Source of the DNA: Pseudomonas lalkuanensis
GTDB taxonomy: Bacteria > Pseudomonadota > Gammaproteobacteria > Pseudomonadales > Pseudomonadaceae
Length of the DNA stretch: 64,000 nucleotides
NCBI RefSeq assembly: GCF_008807375.1
Contig: NZ_CP043311.1
Span: 5,560,001 to 5,624,000 of the forward strand
Reading direction: 5' to 3'
A program made the translations under genes and the position numbers. Positions 43,283-53,991 of the stretch are shown here, one piece after another. The first letter of the stretch is position 1. Every line of letters starts with the position of its first letter. The notes below the pieces were generated by a model. That model ran no database searches. It was not told the DNA's origin and worked only from the letters and a program-made list of their open reading frames with translations.

Positions 43283-44386
43283 TTACTCTCCAAGCTGGTC
43301 GGCCAGGGCGCGATAGTCAGCGGCCAGGGTGGCCTCCAGCACGTCGCGCGGATAGTCGGCAGTCACGACGGCCTCGCCAATCCGGCGCAGCAGCACCAGA
43401 CGCAATTGACCGTCGAGCACCTTCTTGTCTACGGCCATGTGCTGGAGGAAATGTTCCGGAGTCATGTCCGCTGGCGGCACGACCGGCAAGCCGGCGCTGC
43501 GCAGCAGGCGAATCGCCGCGTCGCGCTCGTCGGTTGAAATCCAGCCGAGGCGGCTGGACATTTCGAGGGCCATGACGGTACCCGCCGATACCGCCTCGCC
43601 GTGTAGCCAGGCGCCGTAGCCCATTTGGGTCTCGATGGCGTGGCCGAAGGTATGGCCCAGATTGAGGATGGCGCGCAGACCGGATTCGCGCTCGTCCACC
43701 CCGACAACGCGCGCCTTGGCCGCACAGGAACGCTCGATGGCTTCGGTCAGGGCACCGGCGTCGAGACCACGCATGGCCGGCATCTTCTCGGCCAGCCAGG
43801 GCAGGAAGGGCTCATCGCAGATCAGGCCGTACTTGATCACTTCCGCAAGGCCGGCGGAGAGCTCGCGCTCCGGCAGGGTGCGCAGGCTATCGGTATCGAT
43901 GATCACCGCCTTGGGCTGGTAGAAGGCACCCACCATGTTCTTGCCCAGCGGATGGTTGATCCCGGTCTTGCCACCGACCGAGGAATCCACCTGGGACAAC
44001 AGGGTGGTAGGCACCTGGATGAAGTCCACACCACGCTGGTAACAGGCCGCGGCAAAGCCTGCCATGTCACCGATCACTCCGCCACCCAGGGCGATGACGG
44101 TAGTACGGCGATCATGACGAGCCCCCAGCAGGGCGTCGAAGATCAGCTGCAGGGTTTCCCAGTTCTTGTGGGCCTCGCCATCGGGCAGCACCACCGGCAG
44201 AACCGAGTAGCCCTGCAGCGTCCGGGTCAGCGTTTCGAGATACAGGGGCGCCACGGTCTCGTTGGTGACGATGGCCACCTGCTTACCGGCGATATGCGGC
44301 GTGAAGAGCTCCGGCCGCGACAGCAGGCCGGAACCTATATGAATGGGATAGCTACGCTCGCCAAGATCGACCTGAAGTGTCCGCAT
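43283..44386 (-). CDS. aroB: 3-dehydroquinate synthase AroB
   Basis: Second step of the shikimate pathway; NAD- and Zn-dependent. The 367-residue protein has [19 protein letters not shown] (NAD loop), [20 protein letters not shown] (substrate phosphate and lysine residues) and the zinc ligands in [11 protein letters not shown] and [10 protein letters not shown]. It lies 51 bp downstream of aroK, the usual gamma-proteobacterial pair. Confidence 0.97.
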   Translation of the reverse strand: MRTLQVDLGERSYPIHIGSGLLSRPELFTPHIAGKQVAIVTNETVAPLYLETLTRTLQGYSVLPVVLPDGEAHKNWETLQLIFDALLGARHDRRTTVIALGGGVIGDMAGFAAACYQRGVDFIQVPTTLLSQVDSSVGGKTGINHPLGKNMVGAFYQPKAVIIDTDSLRTLPERELSAGLAEVIKYGLICDEPFLPWLAEKMPAMRGLDAGALTEAIERSCAAKARVVGVDERESGLRAILNLGHTFGHAIETQMGYGAWLHGEAVSAGTVMALEMSSRLGWISTDERDAAIRLLRSAGLPVVPPADMTPEHFLQHMAVDKKVLDGQLRLVLLRRIGEAVVTADYPRDVLEATLAADYRALADQLGE

Positions 44387-44437
44387 GGGGCCCCCGTCAT
44401 AAAAAGGGCTAAAGGATAGCGCAGTTCCGCCCGCGCT

Positions 44438-44956
44438 TTAACGGGGCGGCAATGCCTGTAGGCGCGCCAGTATTTCTTGCACCACCATGCGCGGCGGCCG
44501 CTCGTCGGTTTCGATGATGATGTCGGCGATCTCGCGGTAAAGCGGATCGCGGATTGCCATCAGGTCACGCAGGACTTTCCCCGGGTCGGCCGACCGCAAC
44601 AGCGGCCGATTGCGGTCACGCGAGGTGCGCTCGATCTGCTGCTCCACCGACGTGTGCAGATAGACGACGCGACCACCGCCACGCAATGCCTGACGATTGG
44701 CCGGACGCAGAACCGCGCCGCCACCGGTCGCCAGCACGACGCCGTCGTGGCCGCAGAGTTCCTCGATCATCGCCTGTTCGCGATCACGGAAGCCCTGCTC
44801 ACCCTCGACATCGAATATCCAGGGGATATCCGCGCCGGTGCGCTGTTCGATTTCCTTATCGGAGTCCTTGAAGGGAAGACGCAGTTCTTTGGCAAGCAAA
44901 CGCCCGATGGTGCTTTTCCCAGCTCCCATCGGGCCGATCAGAATCAAATTACGCAC
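44438..44956 (-). CDS. aroK: shikimate kinase AroK
   Basis: Phosphorylates shikimate at the 3-hydroxyl. The 172-residue protein has Walker [12 protein letters not shown] at residues 8-18, the shikimate-binding Asp in FKDSDKEIE, the GGGAVLR motif and the LID arginine in RDRNRPLL. It starts only 5 bp after the pilQ stop, so it is likely the sixth gene of the pilMNOPQ transcript. Confidence 0.97.
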   Translation of the reverse strand: MRNLILIGPMGAGKSTIGRLLAKELRLPFKDSDKEIEQRTGADIPWIFDVEGEQGFRDREQAMIEELCGHDGVVLATGGGAVLRPANRQALRGGGRVVYLHTSVEQQIERTSRDRNRPLLRSADPGKVLRDLMAIRDPLYREIADIIIETDERPPRMVVQEILARLQALPPR

Positions 44957-44961
44957 CGATA

Positions 44962-47109
44962 TCAGCGACTCACCGCAATGGCCTGATTGTTCATGATGCG
45001 GGGAGTGAGGAATACCAGGAGCTCGGCTTTCTTGTCCTGAACCACGTCGCGACGGAACATGCGGCCGAGGAAGGGAAGGTCGCCGAGGAAGGGCACCTTG
45101 TCCACCGCCTTGGTTTGGGTGTTGGAGAATACCCCACCTATGACAATGGTTTCACCATCATTGACCAGCACCTTGGCGTTGACCTCGTTCTTGTTGATCG
45201 GCGGTACTCCGTTCAGGGCGTTGGCGAAGTCCGGCGCATCCTTGGTCACCTTCACTTCCATGATGATGCGGTTGTCAGGCGTGATCTGGGGAGTGACTTC
45301 CAGGGACAGGGCCGCCTCCTTGAACGAGGTGCTGGTGGCACCGCTGGAGCTGGCTTCCTGGTAGGGCACTTCCTGGCCTTTGAGGATCTTGGCGGTTTCC
45401 TTGTCGGAGGTGACCACCTTGGGCTGCGATACGATCTCGCCGTTACCGGTCTTCTCCATCGCCGACAGCTCGAGGTCCAGGATGGTGTTGTCGGTAATGA
45501 AGCCGATGCCGATGCTGGACGTCGCGCTGTCAGCGCCGAGATCGACGAAGGGGGCGTTGGCCAGGTTGACATTGCCCGCCTGGTTGGCGGCCGGACGACC
45601 GAGACCACCGCCACCAACGACGAAGTTGTTGTCGCCGATGCTCGCACCACGCCAGTTCACGCCCAGGGCCTTGTCGTAATCGACGTTGGCTTCGACGATA
45701 CGCGCTTCGATCATTACCTGGCGAACCGGGATATCCAGCTGGGTAACGATGCGACGCAGCTCATCCAGCTTATCTTCGGTCTGGTAGGCGATGATGCTGT
45801 TGGTACGGTCGTCTACCGTGATGGAACCGCGCTCATCGGCACCGGCAGCGCTCGGGTCCCCGCTGGTGACGGATTGGAACAGCTTGGCGATGTCGGCAGC
45901 CTTGGCGTAGTTCACCTGGATCAGCTCGCGGCGCAGAGGGGCCAGTTCGGCAATCTGCTTCTGCGACTCCAGCTCCTGGCGCTCACGGGCGGCGATCTCA
46001 TCAGCCGGCGCGACCAGCAGCACGTTACCTACCTTGCGCTTGTCCAGGCCTTTGGTCTTCAGCACCAGATCCAGTGCCTGGTCCCAGGGCACGTTCTGCA
46101 GGCGCAGGGTGATGTTGCCTTGTACGGTATCCGAGGCCACCAGGTTGAGGTCGGTGAAGTCGGCGATCAGTTGCAGCACCGAGCGCACATCGATGTCCTG
46201 GAAGTTCAACGACAGCTTCTCGCCGGAATAGGCGAAACGCTCGGTCTTGCGCTTCTCCACATCTTCCTGCGTCAGCGGCTTGATGCTGACGGTCAGCTTG
46301 TTGTCGGTCTGATAGGCCAGGTAGTCGTAATAGCCGGTGGGTTCGATGCTGATGCTGGCGTCGTTGCCGGCACCCGACGCGCTTACGAATTGCACCGGCG
46401 TAGCGAAGTCCTTAACGTCCAGGCGAACGCGCAGCGGCTCAGGCAACTGGGTCTTGGGGAAGGCCAGACGGATCTTGCCGCCTTGCTCCTGGATGTCCGG
46501 GCTGACGCTGGGATCGGACAAGGTGATCACCACATTGCCCTCACCCTGATCACCACGCTGGAAGTCGATGTTTTCGATGCTCCGACCGGCACGGGCGTAG
46601 CTCTTGACCGGCTGCGAGGCGGCCAGTTGTGCGGCGGCCGGGGCGGGCGCCGGGGCCGCAGTAACCTGACGCGGGGCTGCCGGCGCAGATGCGGAGTCCC
46701 CCACCAGCACATAGAGGTTTCGGCCATCTACGCGGGTACTGTAGGGCACGAGCGTGGACAGATTGATGATCAGGCGAGTGCGGTCCTTGGCTTCCACCAC
46801 GGTCACGCTGCGGGCATTGCCCACGCCCAGCTCCCGATTCTTCGAACCCAGCTTGTTGGACACGCCCGGCAGGTCCAGAGCAATGCGTGCTGGCTGCTCG
46901 ATGGTGTAGCCGCGAGGAGCTACCACCGGCTCGTCGAAGGCCAGTTTGAGTTCGACCCTGTCGCCCGGCAGGGCCGCAACATCCAGCCCCTGCAGGTTCG
47001 CCGCCAGCAGCGCAGGTGACATCAGGGCGGCCAATAGCGTGATACCAAGGCGCGATAGCGAGCTTTTCATCATCTGGTTCCGTTGTGCAGACCGGTAATT
47101 ATTCTTCAT
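44962..47109 (-). CDS. pilQ: type IV pilus outer-membrane secretin PilQ
   Basis: Forms the outer-membrane gate for type IV pili. The 715-residue protein has a signal peptide ending ALLAA, two N-terminal AMIN domains, an STN/N0 domain ([20 protein letters not shown]), an N1 domain and the C-terminal secretin barrel with [10 protein letters not shown] and [15 protein letters not shown]. The start at 47109 (MKNNYRSAQ) is preceded by GAGG; two ATGs 12-13 codons later ([10 protein letters not shown]) fit the signal peptide better but have no clear ribosome-binding site, so the start is uncertain. Confidence 0.95.
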   Translation of the reverse strand: MKNNYRSAQRNQMMKSSLSRLGITLLAALMSPALLAANLQGLDVAALPGDRVELKLAFDEPVVAPRGYTIEQPARIALDLPGVSNKLGSKNRELGVGNARSVTVVEAKDRTRLIINLSTLVPYSTRVDGRNLYVLVGDSASAPAAPRQVTAAPAPAPAAAQLAASQPVKSYARAGRSIENIDFQRGDQGEGNVVITLSDPSVSPDIQEQGGKIRLAFPKTQLPEPLRVRLDVKDFATPVQFVSASGAGNDASISIEPTGYYDYLAYQTDNKLTVSIKPLTQEDVEKRKTERFAYSGEKLSLNFQDIDVRSVLQLIADFTDLNLVASDTVQGNITLRLQNVPWDQALDLVLKTKGLDKRKVGNVLLVAPADEIAARERQELESQKQIAELAPLRRELIQVNYAKAADIAKLFQSVTSGDPSAAGADERGSITVDDRTNSIIAYQTEDKLDELRRIVTQLDIPVRQVMIEARIVEANVDYDKALGVNWRGASIGDNNFVVGGGGLGRPAANQAGNVNLANAPFVDLGADSATSSIGIGFITDNTILDLELSAMEKTGNGEIVSQPKVVTSDKETAKILKGQEVPYQEASSSGATSTSFKEAALSLEVTPQITPDNRIIMEVKVTKDAPDFANALNGVPPINKNEVNAKVLVNDGETIVIGGVFSNTQTKAVDKVPFLGDLPFLGRMFRRDVVQDKKAELLVFLTPRIMNNQAIAVSR

Positions 47110-47127
47110 CGGTGATTAACCTCGCCC

Positions 47128-47661
47128 TCAAGAGCGCTCCCTGAGCGCGAGACTCCGCGGACGCTCCAGCCATCCGCCTTCCCCGTCCGGGACAATCTCG
47201 ATCACGTCGACCTTGGACTCGTCGATGCCGACGACCTTCCCATGGTTGCGCCCCAGATAGTCCCCCACCTTGACCCGATGCACCCCTCCAGCGCCACTGA
47301 TCAAGGCAAAGCTCCCCGAACCATTGGACAGGGTTCCCACCATTTCGAAGGACTCGATATTGAACCCTTCGAGGAACTGTTTGACCCGAGTCTCATCCGG
47401 GTGAACATCCTTCGAACCCTTCTGTTGCTTGGCCAGATCGATCTTGATCGGCGGCTGGAAGGGACTGCGCAATGCGGCCGCGCTGTAGGTGAAGGCTTCG
47501 TATGGCTGAAATTTCGGCAAGGGTTCGATGGAACCCTTCGGACGGGCGCGAACCTCGTCCATATAGGCCTGCAGGTCGCTGAAGTCGTCACCGACACCGC
47601 AGCCGGACAGACCGAGAAGCATCAGGGCACAGAGCGCCAGGCGGGCGCGAGGACTACTCAT
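47128..47661 (-). CDS. pilP: type IV pilus inner-membrane lipoprotein PilP
   Basis: Links the PilMNO inner-membrane platform to PilQ. The 177-residue protein has a lipoprotein signal MSSPRARLALCALMLLGLSG with the acylated Cys just after it (lipobox LSGC), a disordered Pro-rich segment and the C-terminal beta-sandwich with VKVGDYLGRNHGKVVGID, the homology region that contacts the secretin. ATGA overlap with pilO shows translational coupling. Confidence 0.95.
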   Translation of the reverse strand: MSSPRARLALCALMLLGLSGCGVGDDFSDLQAYMDEVRARPKGSIEPLPKFQPYEAFTYSAAALRSPFQPPIKIDLAKQQKGSKDVHPDETRVKQFLEGFNIESFEMVGTLSNGSGSFALISGAGGVHRVKVGDYLGRNHGKVVGIDESKVDVIEIVPDGEGGWLERPRSLALRERS

Positions 47662-48281
47662 TTCTGCAGCCCCTTGTCGTTGTAGCGGTAGGTCTTGGCA
47701 AGAATCGACATGCGCAGCTTGGAGCCACTCTCATTGGAAAGCGGCTTGATCTCGAAATCATGCAGGGTCACGATCCGCGGCAGGCTGGCGACGCCACTGA
47801 CGAAGGTCGCCAGGTCGTGATAGCCACCCACCACGGATATCTGGATCGGCAGCTCGATGTAGAACTGCTGGGTGACTTCCGGCAGCAGCTTGATCTCTTC
47901 GAATTCGAGACCGCTGCCCAGACCGGTACGGGTGATGTCTTCCAGCAAGCCCGGCACCTCGGTGTCGCTGGGCAACTGACGCAACAGCGCACCGAAGGAG
48001 GTTTCCATCTCCTTCATCTGTTCCTTGTAGGCTTCGAGGTTCGCGGCCTGGAACGCCTTCGAGGCAAACTGCTCCTTCAGGGTCGCCTCTTCAGCACGCT
48101 TCGAGTCCAGCTGGAGTTCGAGGTCCTTGAGATGGAAGTTGTACCCCAGCACCAGTACGAGGATCAGCAGCAACACGCAAGTGATGACCTTGACCGCAAT
48201 GGGCCAGGAACCCAGGTTGTTGACGTCCAGGTCGGCAAGGTCGATCTTGCGCAGGCTTTCAAGGGAGTCGGAGAAACTCAT
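47658..48281 (-). CDS. pilO: type IV pilus alignment protein PilO
   Basis: Bitopic inner-membrane protein that pairs with PilN. The 207-residue protein has a cytosolic N-terminus (MSFSDSLESLRKIDLADLDV), one membrane helix (WPIAVKVITCVLLLILVLVL), a coiled coil and a ferredoxin-like periplasmic domain. I discard a longer reading that begins inside pilN. Its start overlaps the pilN stop by four bases and its stop overlaps pilP. Confidence 0.95.
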   Translation of the reverse strand: MSFSDSLESLRKIDLADLDVNNLGSWPIAVKVITCVLLLILVLVLGYNFHLKDLELQLDSKRAEEATLKEQFASKAFQAANLEAYKEQMKEMETSFGALLRQLPSDTEVPGLLEDITRTGLGSGLEFEEIKLLPEVTQQFYIELPIQISVVGGYHDLATFVSGVASLPRIVTLHDFEIKPLSNESGSKLRMSILAKTYRYNDKGLQK

Positions 48282-48876
48282 TTCGCGGCTCCTGTAGTGG
48301 CTGCAGCGTTCTTGCCGTTCTGCTCTTCGGAACCTGGCTGCGTCTGCTGCACGGTCAACTGGAATACGTTGGCCTGATCGACGGCCCCCGCGGTCACCGC
48401 CTTGACCTCGGTGAGATTGGGCGACACCAGCCATTCCGAAGCATCCAGGTTGCGCATCAGGTTGGAGACCCGGTTGTTCGACTCGGCGGCACCGACGATG
48501 GCGATGCTCTTGCCAGCCATTTTCACACCGGTGAAGAAGACGCCGTCGGGCAGAGTGCGCACGAGCTGGTCGAATACACGACCGATGATCGGCCGGTTGC
48601 CCTGCAGGTCCTGGATGATCTTCATACGCTCGAGCAGCTGCTGACGACGGGTCTTCAGCTCACTGATCTCCTTGATCCTGGCGTCCAGGACGGCAATTTC
48701 CTTGCGAACGAAGTCGTTACGCGCCTGCTGATTCTCGATGGCGCTGTTCAGGTACTGGTCACCCAGAAATACCGCGCCGGCGCCCAGGGCCAGAATGGCT
48801 CCCATCGCCACCAGGAAACGCTGTTTGCGCTCCTCGCGAAGCTGCTCGCGCCAGGGGAGTAGGTTGATGCGCGCCA

Positions 48877-48877
<1 letters not shown>
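48278..48877 (-). CDS. pilN: type IV pilus protein PilN
   Basis: The 199-residue inner-membrane protein begins MARINLLPWREQLREERK, the INLLPWR motif by which PilN docks onto PilM. A single membrane helix follows (FLVAMGAILALGAGAVFLG), then coiled coil and a periplasmic domain like that of PilO. A short Ala-rich tail ends the protein. The ATG shares one base with the pilM stop. Confidence 0.95.
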
Positions 48878-49968
<1,091 letters not shown>

Positions 49969-49993
49969 TTACGGACGATTTATGTTTTTCCAC

Positions 49994-50022
49994 ATTAAAT
50001 AGCAGTCTTGACAGAAGCGCAA
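49994..50022 (-). promoter_or_regulatory. candidate promoter of pilMNOPQ
   Basis: On the minus strand TTGCGC and TTTAAT are separated by 17 bp, 53 bp before the pilM start. On the plus strand a TATAAT at 50048-50053 could be the -10 of ponA, though no good -35 is spaced for it. Confidence 0.38.
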
Positions 50023-50125
50023 ATGGCTCCCCCGGAAAAAAAACGCTTATAATGTGATCGGCTTTTGCCTTTTATCATTACCTTCCGCTTAACTCATTCT
50101 TTTGCCTGGAAATCCACAAGCCTTG

Positions 50126-52561
50126 ATGCGCCTGCTGAAGTTATTCTGGTGGTCCTTCGTTGCCGTCTTCTGTGGCCTGCTGCTCAGTTTCAGCGGCGCC
50201 TACCTCTATCTTAGCCCCAGCCTTCCATCGGTCGACTCGCTGCGCCGGATCCAGCTCCAGATCCCGCTTCGCGTCTACAGCAGCGACGGCAAACTGATCG
50301 CAGAATTCGGCGAAATGCGCCGCTCTCCGGTCCGTTTCGCCGACATTCCGCCGGATTTCATCCAGGCTCTACTGGCTGCCGAGGACGACAATTTCGCCAA
50401 CCATTATGGCGTCGACCTCACCAGCCTGATGCGCGCTGCCACGCAATTATTGAAGACCGGGCACATCCAGACGGGCGGCAGCACCATCACCATGCAGGTG
50501 GCGAAAAACTACTTCCTCACCAGCGAAAGAAGTTTCTCCCGCAAGATCAATGAAATATTGCTTGCACTGCAAATTGAGCGGGAACTCAGCAAAGACGAAA
50601 TTCTTGAACTTTATGTGAACAAGATCTACCTCGGTAACCGCGCATACGGTATCGAGGCCGCCGCACAGGTCTATTACGGCAAGTCGATTCGCGAAATCAG
50701 CCTGGCTCAGATGGCCATGATTGCCGGCCTGCCCAAAGCGCCGTCGCGCTTCAATCCGCTGGTCAACCCGACCCGCAGCAAGGAGCGCCGCGACTGGATT
50801 CTCGGCCGCATGTACAAGTTGGGCCGAATCGATCAGGCCCGTTACCAGCAAGCGATCAATGAGCCGATCGACGCCAGCTACCACGTCCCCACTCCGGAAC
50901 TGGCTGCCCCATACATCGCCGAGATGGCCCGCGCCGAAATGGTCGGCCGCTACGGCAGCGACGCCTACACCGAAGGTTTCCGCGTCACCACAACGGTACC
51001 CAGCGACCTTCAGCAAGCTGCCAATACCTCGCTGCGCGAGGGCCTGATCGAGTACGACCAGCGCCACGGCTATCGTGGTCCGGAAACCCGCTTGCCCGGC
51101 ATGACCAAGGAAACCTGGCTGCAGGAACTGGCCAAGCAGAAATCCCTTGGTGGCCTGGAGCCGGCCATCGTCACCCAGGTGGAGAAGAGCGGCATCCTGG
51201 TCCTGACCCGCAGCGGCCAGGAAGAGGCCGTGAGCTGGGACAGCATGAAGTGGGCCCGCCCGTTCCTGAACACCAACAGCCTGGGTCCGCGCCCGCAACA
51301 GCCAGCCGACGTCAGCCAGGTCGGCGACCTGGTCCGCGTGCAGCGCCAGACCGACGGCAGCCTGCGCTTCGTCCAGCTGCCGGCTGCGCAGAGCGCCCTG
51401 GTCTCCCTGGACCCGAACGATGGTGCCATCCGCGCACTGGTCGGCGGCTTCTCATTCGAGCAAAGCAACTACAACCGCGCGGCCCAGGCCAAGCGGCAGC
51501 CAGGGTCCAGCTTCAAGCCCTTCCTTTATGCCGCCGCCCTGGACAACGGCTTCACCGCCGCCAGCCTGGTGAACGACGCCCCCATCGTCTTCCAGGAGGC
51601 CGGCATGGAAGAAGCCTGGCGCCCGAAGAATGACAACAATACCTTCCTCGGCCCGATCCGCCTGCGTGAAGCCCTGTACAAGTCGCGCAACCTGGTGTCG
51701 ATCCGCGTGCTGCAGGCCATCGGCATCGACTATGCGCTGAACTACGTCAGCCGCTTCGGCTTCAACAAGGACGATCTGCCGCGCAACCTGTCCCTGGCGC
51801 TCGGTACAGCCAACCTCACTCCGCTGGAAATCGCCGGCGGCTGGAGCACCTTCGCCAACGGCGGCTACAAGGTCCAGCCCTATCTGATCGAGCGCATCGA
51901 AAGCCGAGACGGCAAAACCCTGTTCGTCGCCAATCCGCCAAGGGTTCCGGCGAACGAGGCGCAGCCCAACGAAATCGCGCAAGGCAGCGGAGCACCGGAC
52001 ACCCTGCTCGCCTCCACCGACGCCTCGGCCCCCCAGAGCCAGACACCAGCCGTCGCCGAACGCATCGTCGACCCGCGCACGACCTACATCCTCAACAGCA
52101 TGCTGCAGGATGTGATCAAGCGCGGCACCGGTCGCCGCGCACTGTCCATGGGACGCAGCGACATCGCCGGCAAGACCGGCACCACCAACGAGTCGAAGGA
52201 CAGCTGGTTCTCCGGCTACAACGCTGACTACGTCACCACCGTCTGGGTCGGCTTCGACCAGCCGGAAAGCCTGGGTCGCCACGAATACGGCGGCACTGTC
52301 GCACTCCCCATCTGGATGAACTACATGGGCGCCGCGCTCAAGGACAAACCCGCCCACGTCCAGCCGGAGCCTGCCGGACTGTTGACGCTGCGTATCGACC
52401 CGCTGAGTGGCCGCGCCGCCAGCCCGGGAACGCCCGATGCCTTCTTCGAGCTGTTCAAGAGCGAGGACACCCCCCCGCCCATGAGCGAGCTGGAACCAGG
52501 CCTGGCCATTCCCGGCAGTCCGCTCCCGGCTGACGAGGCCGCCCCCATCGACCTCTTCTGA
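50126..52561 (+). CDS. ponA: penicillin-binding protein 1A (bifunctional transglycosylase/transpeptidase)
   Basis: Class A PBP of peptidoglycan synthesis. The 811-residue protein has a short cytosolic N-terminus, one membrane anchor (LFWWSFVAVFCGLLLSFSG), the GT51 domain with the catalytic Glu in AAEDDNFANHYGVD (near residue 86), an OB-like insert and the transpeptidase domain with SxxK in GSSFKPFLY (near 461), SxN in KSRNLV and KTGTT (near 681). The start MRLLKLFWWS is taken over an upstream TTG reading. A terminator follows. Confidence 0.96.
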   Translation: MRLLKLFWWSFVAVFCGLLLSFSGAYLYLSPSLPSVDSLRRIQLQIPLRVYSSDGKLIAEFGEMRRSPVRFADIPPDFIQALLAAEDDNFANHYGVDLTSLMRAATQLLKTGHIQTGGSTITMQVAKNYFLTSERSFSRKINEILLALQIERELSKDEILELYVNKIYLGNRAYGIEAAAQVYYGKSIREISLAQMAMIAGLPKAPSRFNPLVNPTRSKERRDWILGRMYKLGRIDQARYQQAINEPIDASYHVPTPELAAPYIAEMARAEMVGRYGSDAYTEGFRVTTTVPSDLQQAANTSLREGLIEYDQRHGYRGPETRLPGMTKETWLQELAKQKSLGGLEPAIVTQVEKSGILVLTRSGQEEAVSWDSMKWARPFLNTNSLGPRPQQPADVSQVGDLVRVQRQTDGSLRFVQLPAAQSALVSLDPNDGAIRALVGGFSFEQSNYNRAAQAKRQPGSSFKPFLYAAALDNGFTAASLVNDAPIVFQEAGMEEAWRPKNDNNTFLGPIRLREALYKSRNLVSIRVLQAIGIDYALNYVSRFGFNKDDLPRNLSLALGTANLTPLEIAGGWSTFANGGYKVQPYLIERIESRDGKTLFVANPPRVPANEAQPNEIAQGSGAPDTLLASTDASAPQSQTPAVAERIVDPRTTYILNSMLQDVIKRGTGRRALSMGRSDIAGKTGTTNESKDSWFSGYNADYVTTVWVGFDQPESLGRHEYGGTVALPIWMNYMGAALKDKPAHVQPEPAGLLTLRIDPLSGRAASPGTPDAFFELFKSEDTPPPMSELEPGLAIPGSPLPADEAAPIDLF

Positions 52562-52580
52562 GGAACAGTCGCCCAAAAAG

Positions 52581-52608
52581 AAAAAGCCCCGCGATTGCGG
52601 GGCTTTTT
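52581..52608. terminator. bidirectional terminator between ponA and maeB
   Basis: A tract, GCCCCGC/GCGGGGC stem, GATT loop and T tract lie between the converging ponA and maeB genes, 20 bp after ponA and 15 bp past the maeB stop. Confidence 0.95.
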
Positions 52609-52622
52609 CATTGCGTCTCGGC

Positions 52623-53891
52623 TTAGCCGTTGAACACTTCATCCACCGACTTCAGCGGATAGTGCTTCGGATACGGCAGGGTTGCCACGCCGGACTCGAT
52701 GGCGGCCTTGGCCACGGCATCGGATACGACGGTGATCAGGCGCTTGTCCATGGGCTTCGGAATGATGTACTCACGGCCGAACTCCAGGGAAGCCACACCG
52801 TAGGCGTCGCAGACGTCCTGCGGCACCGGCAGCTTGGCCAGATCGCGCAGGGCCAGCGCAGCGGCGATCTTCATTTCTTCGTTGATGCGGGTGGCGCGTA
52901 CGTCCAGGGCACCGCGGAAGATGAAGGGGAAGCCCAGCACGTTGTTGACCTGGTTCGGGTAGTCGGAACGACCGGTGGCCATGATCACGTCGTTGCGGGT
53001 CTCGTGCGCCAGCTCCGGCTTGATTTCCGGATCCGGGTTGGAGCAGGCGAATACGATCGGGTTGGGCGCCATGCGATTGAGGTCTTCCGGGCTCAGCAGG
53101 TTGGCACCGGACAGGCCCACGAACACGTCCGCGCCGTCGAGGGCCTCGGACAGGGTGCGCTTGTCGGTCTCGTGAGCGAAAACGGCCTTGTACTGGTTCA
53201 GGTCGTCACGACCGGCATGGATCACACCCTTGCGATCGATCATGAAGATGTTCTCGACCTTGGCGCCCATGCTCACCAGCAGCTTCATGCAGGAAATGGC
53301 AGCAGCGCCAGCGCCGAGGCAGACGATCTTGGCTTCGGCCAGGGATTTGCCAGCGATTTCCAGGGCGTTGAGCATGCCGGCGGCCGTCACGATGGCGGTG
53401 CCATGCTGGTCATCGTGGAAGACCGGGATGTCGCACTGTTCGATCAGGGTGCGCTCGATCTCGAAGCACTCGGGTGCCTTGATGTCTTCGAGGTTGATGC
53501 CGCCGAAGGTGATGGAAATGCGCTTGACGGTGTCGATGAATGCCTGCGGGCTTTCGGCGTCCACTTCGATGTCGAATACGTCGATACCGGCGAAACGCTT
53601 GAACAGCACGCCCTTGCCTTCCATCACCGGCTTGGAAGCCAGCGGGCCGAGGTTGCCCAGGCCGAGGATCGCGGTGCCGTCGGAAATGACCGCTACCAGG
53701 TTGCCCTTGCCGGTGTACTTGAAAGCCAGTTCCGGATCACGCGCGATTTCGCGCACCGGCTCGGCGACGCCCGGGCTGTAGGCCAGCGACAGGTCGCGGG
53801 CGGTGGCGGTCGGCTTGGTCAGCTCGACGCTGAGTTTCCCGGGACGGGGCTGGGCATGGTATTCGAGAGCGGCCGTTTTCAGATCAGACAT
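52623..53891 (-). CDS. maeB: malic enzyme (NADP-type, short form) MaeB
   Basis: Oxidatively decarboxylates malate to pyruvate. The 422-residue protein has the malic enzyme signature (FAGIDVFDIEVDAESPQ and FHDDQHGTAIVTAAG) and the NAD(P) Rossmann motif CLGAGAAAISCMKLL. It ends after the NAD(P)-binding domain and lacks the C-terminal phosphotransacetylase-like domain of long MaeB proteins such as that of E. coli. The start MSDLKTAALEYHAQPRPGKL is chosen over an upstream reading by family length. Confidence 0.94.
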   Translation of the reverse strand: MSDLKTAALEYHAQPRPGKLSVELTKPTATARDLSLAYSPGVAEPVREIARDPELAFKYTGKGNLVAVISDGTAILGLGNLGPLASKPVMEGKGVLFKRFAGIDVFDIEVDAESPQAFIDTVKRISITFGGINLEDIKAPECFEIERTLIEQCDIPVFHDDQHGTAIVTAAGMLNALEIAGKSLAEAKIVCLGAGAAAISCMKLLVSMGAKVENIFMIDRKGVIHAGRDDLNQYKAVFAHETDKRTLSEALDGADVFVGLSGANLLSPEDLNRMAPNPIVFACSNPDPEIKPELAHETRNDVIMATGRSDYPNQVNNVLGFPFIFRGALDVRATRINEEMKIAAALALRDLAKLPVPQDVCDAYGVASLEFGREYIIPKPMDKRLITVVSDAVAKAAIESGVATLPYPKHYPLKSVDEVFNG

Positions 53892-53991
53892 TTTGGCATT
53901 TCCGCTTTTTGCTTGTGACAGACGTGACGGGCGAGCATACGCAAGATGCATGGGGCTAACAAGACCGTTCAGTCACCCGGCGTCAACCCCT

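Noticed and set aside
50008..50013. TTGACA as a -35 for ponA
   Set aside because: The only good -10 on that strand (TATAAT at 50048) is 34 bp away, double the needed spacing.
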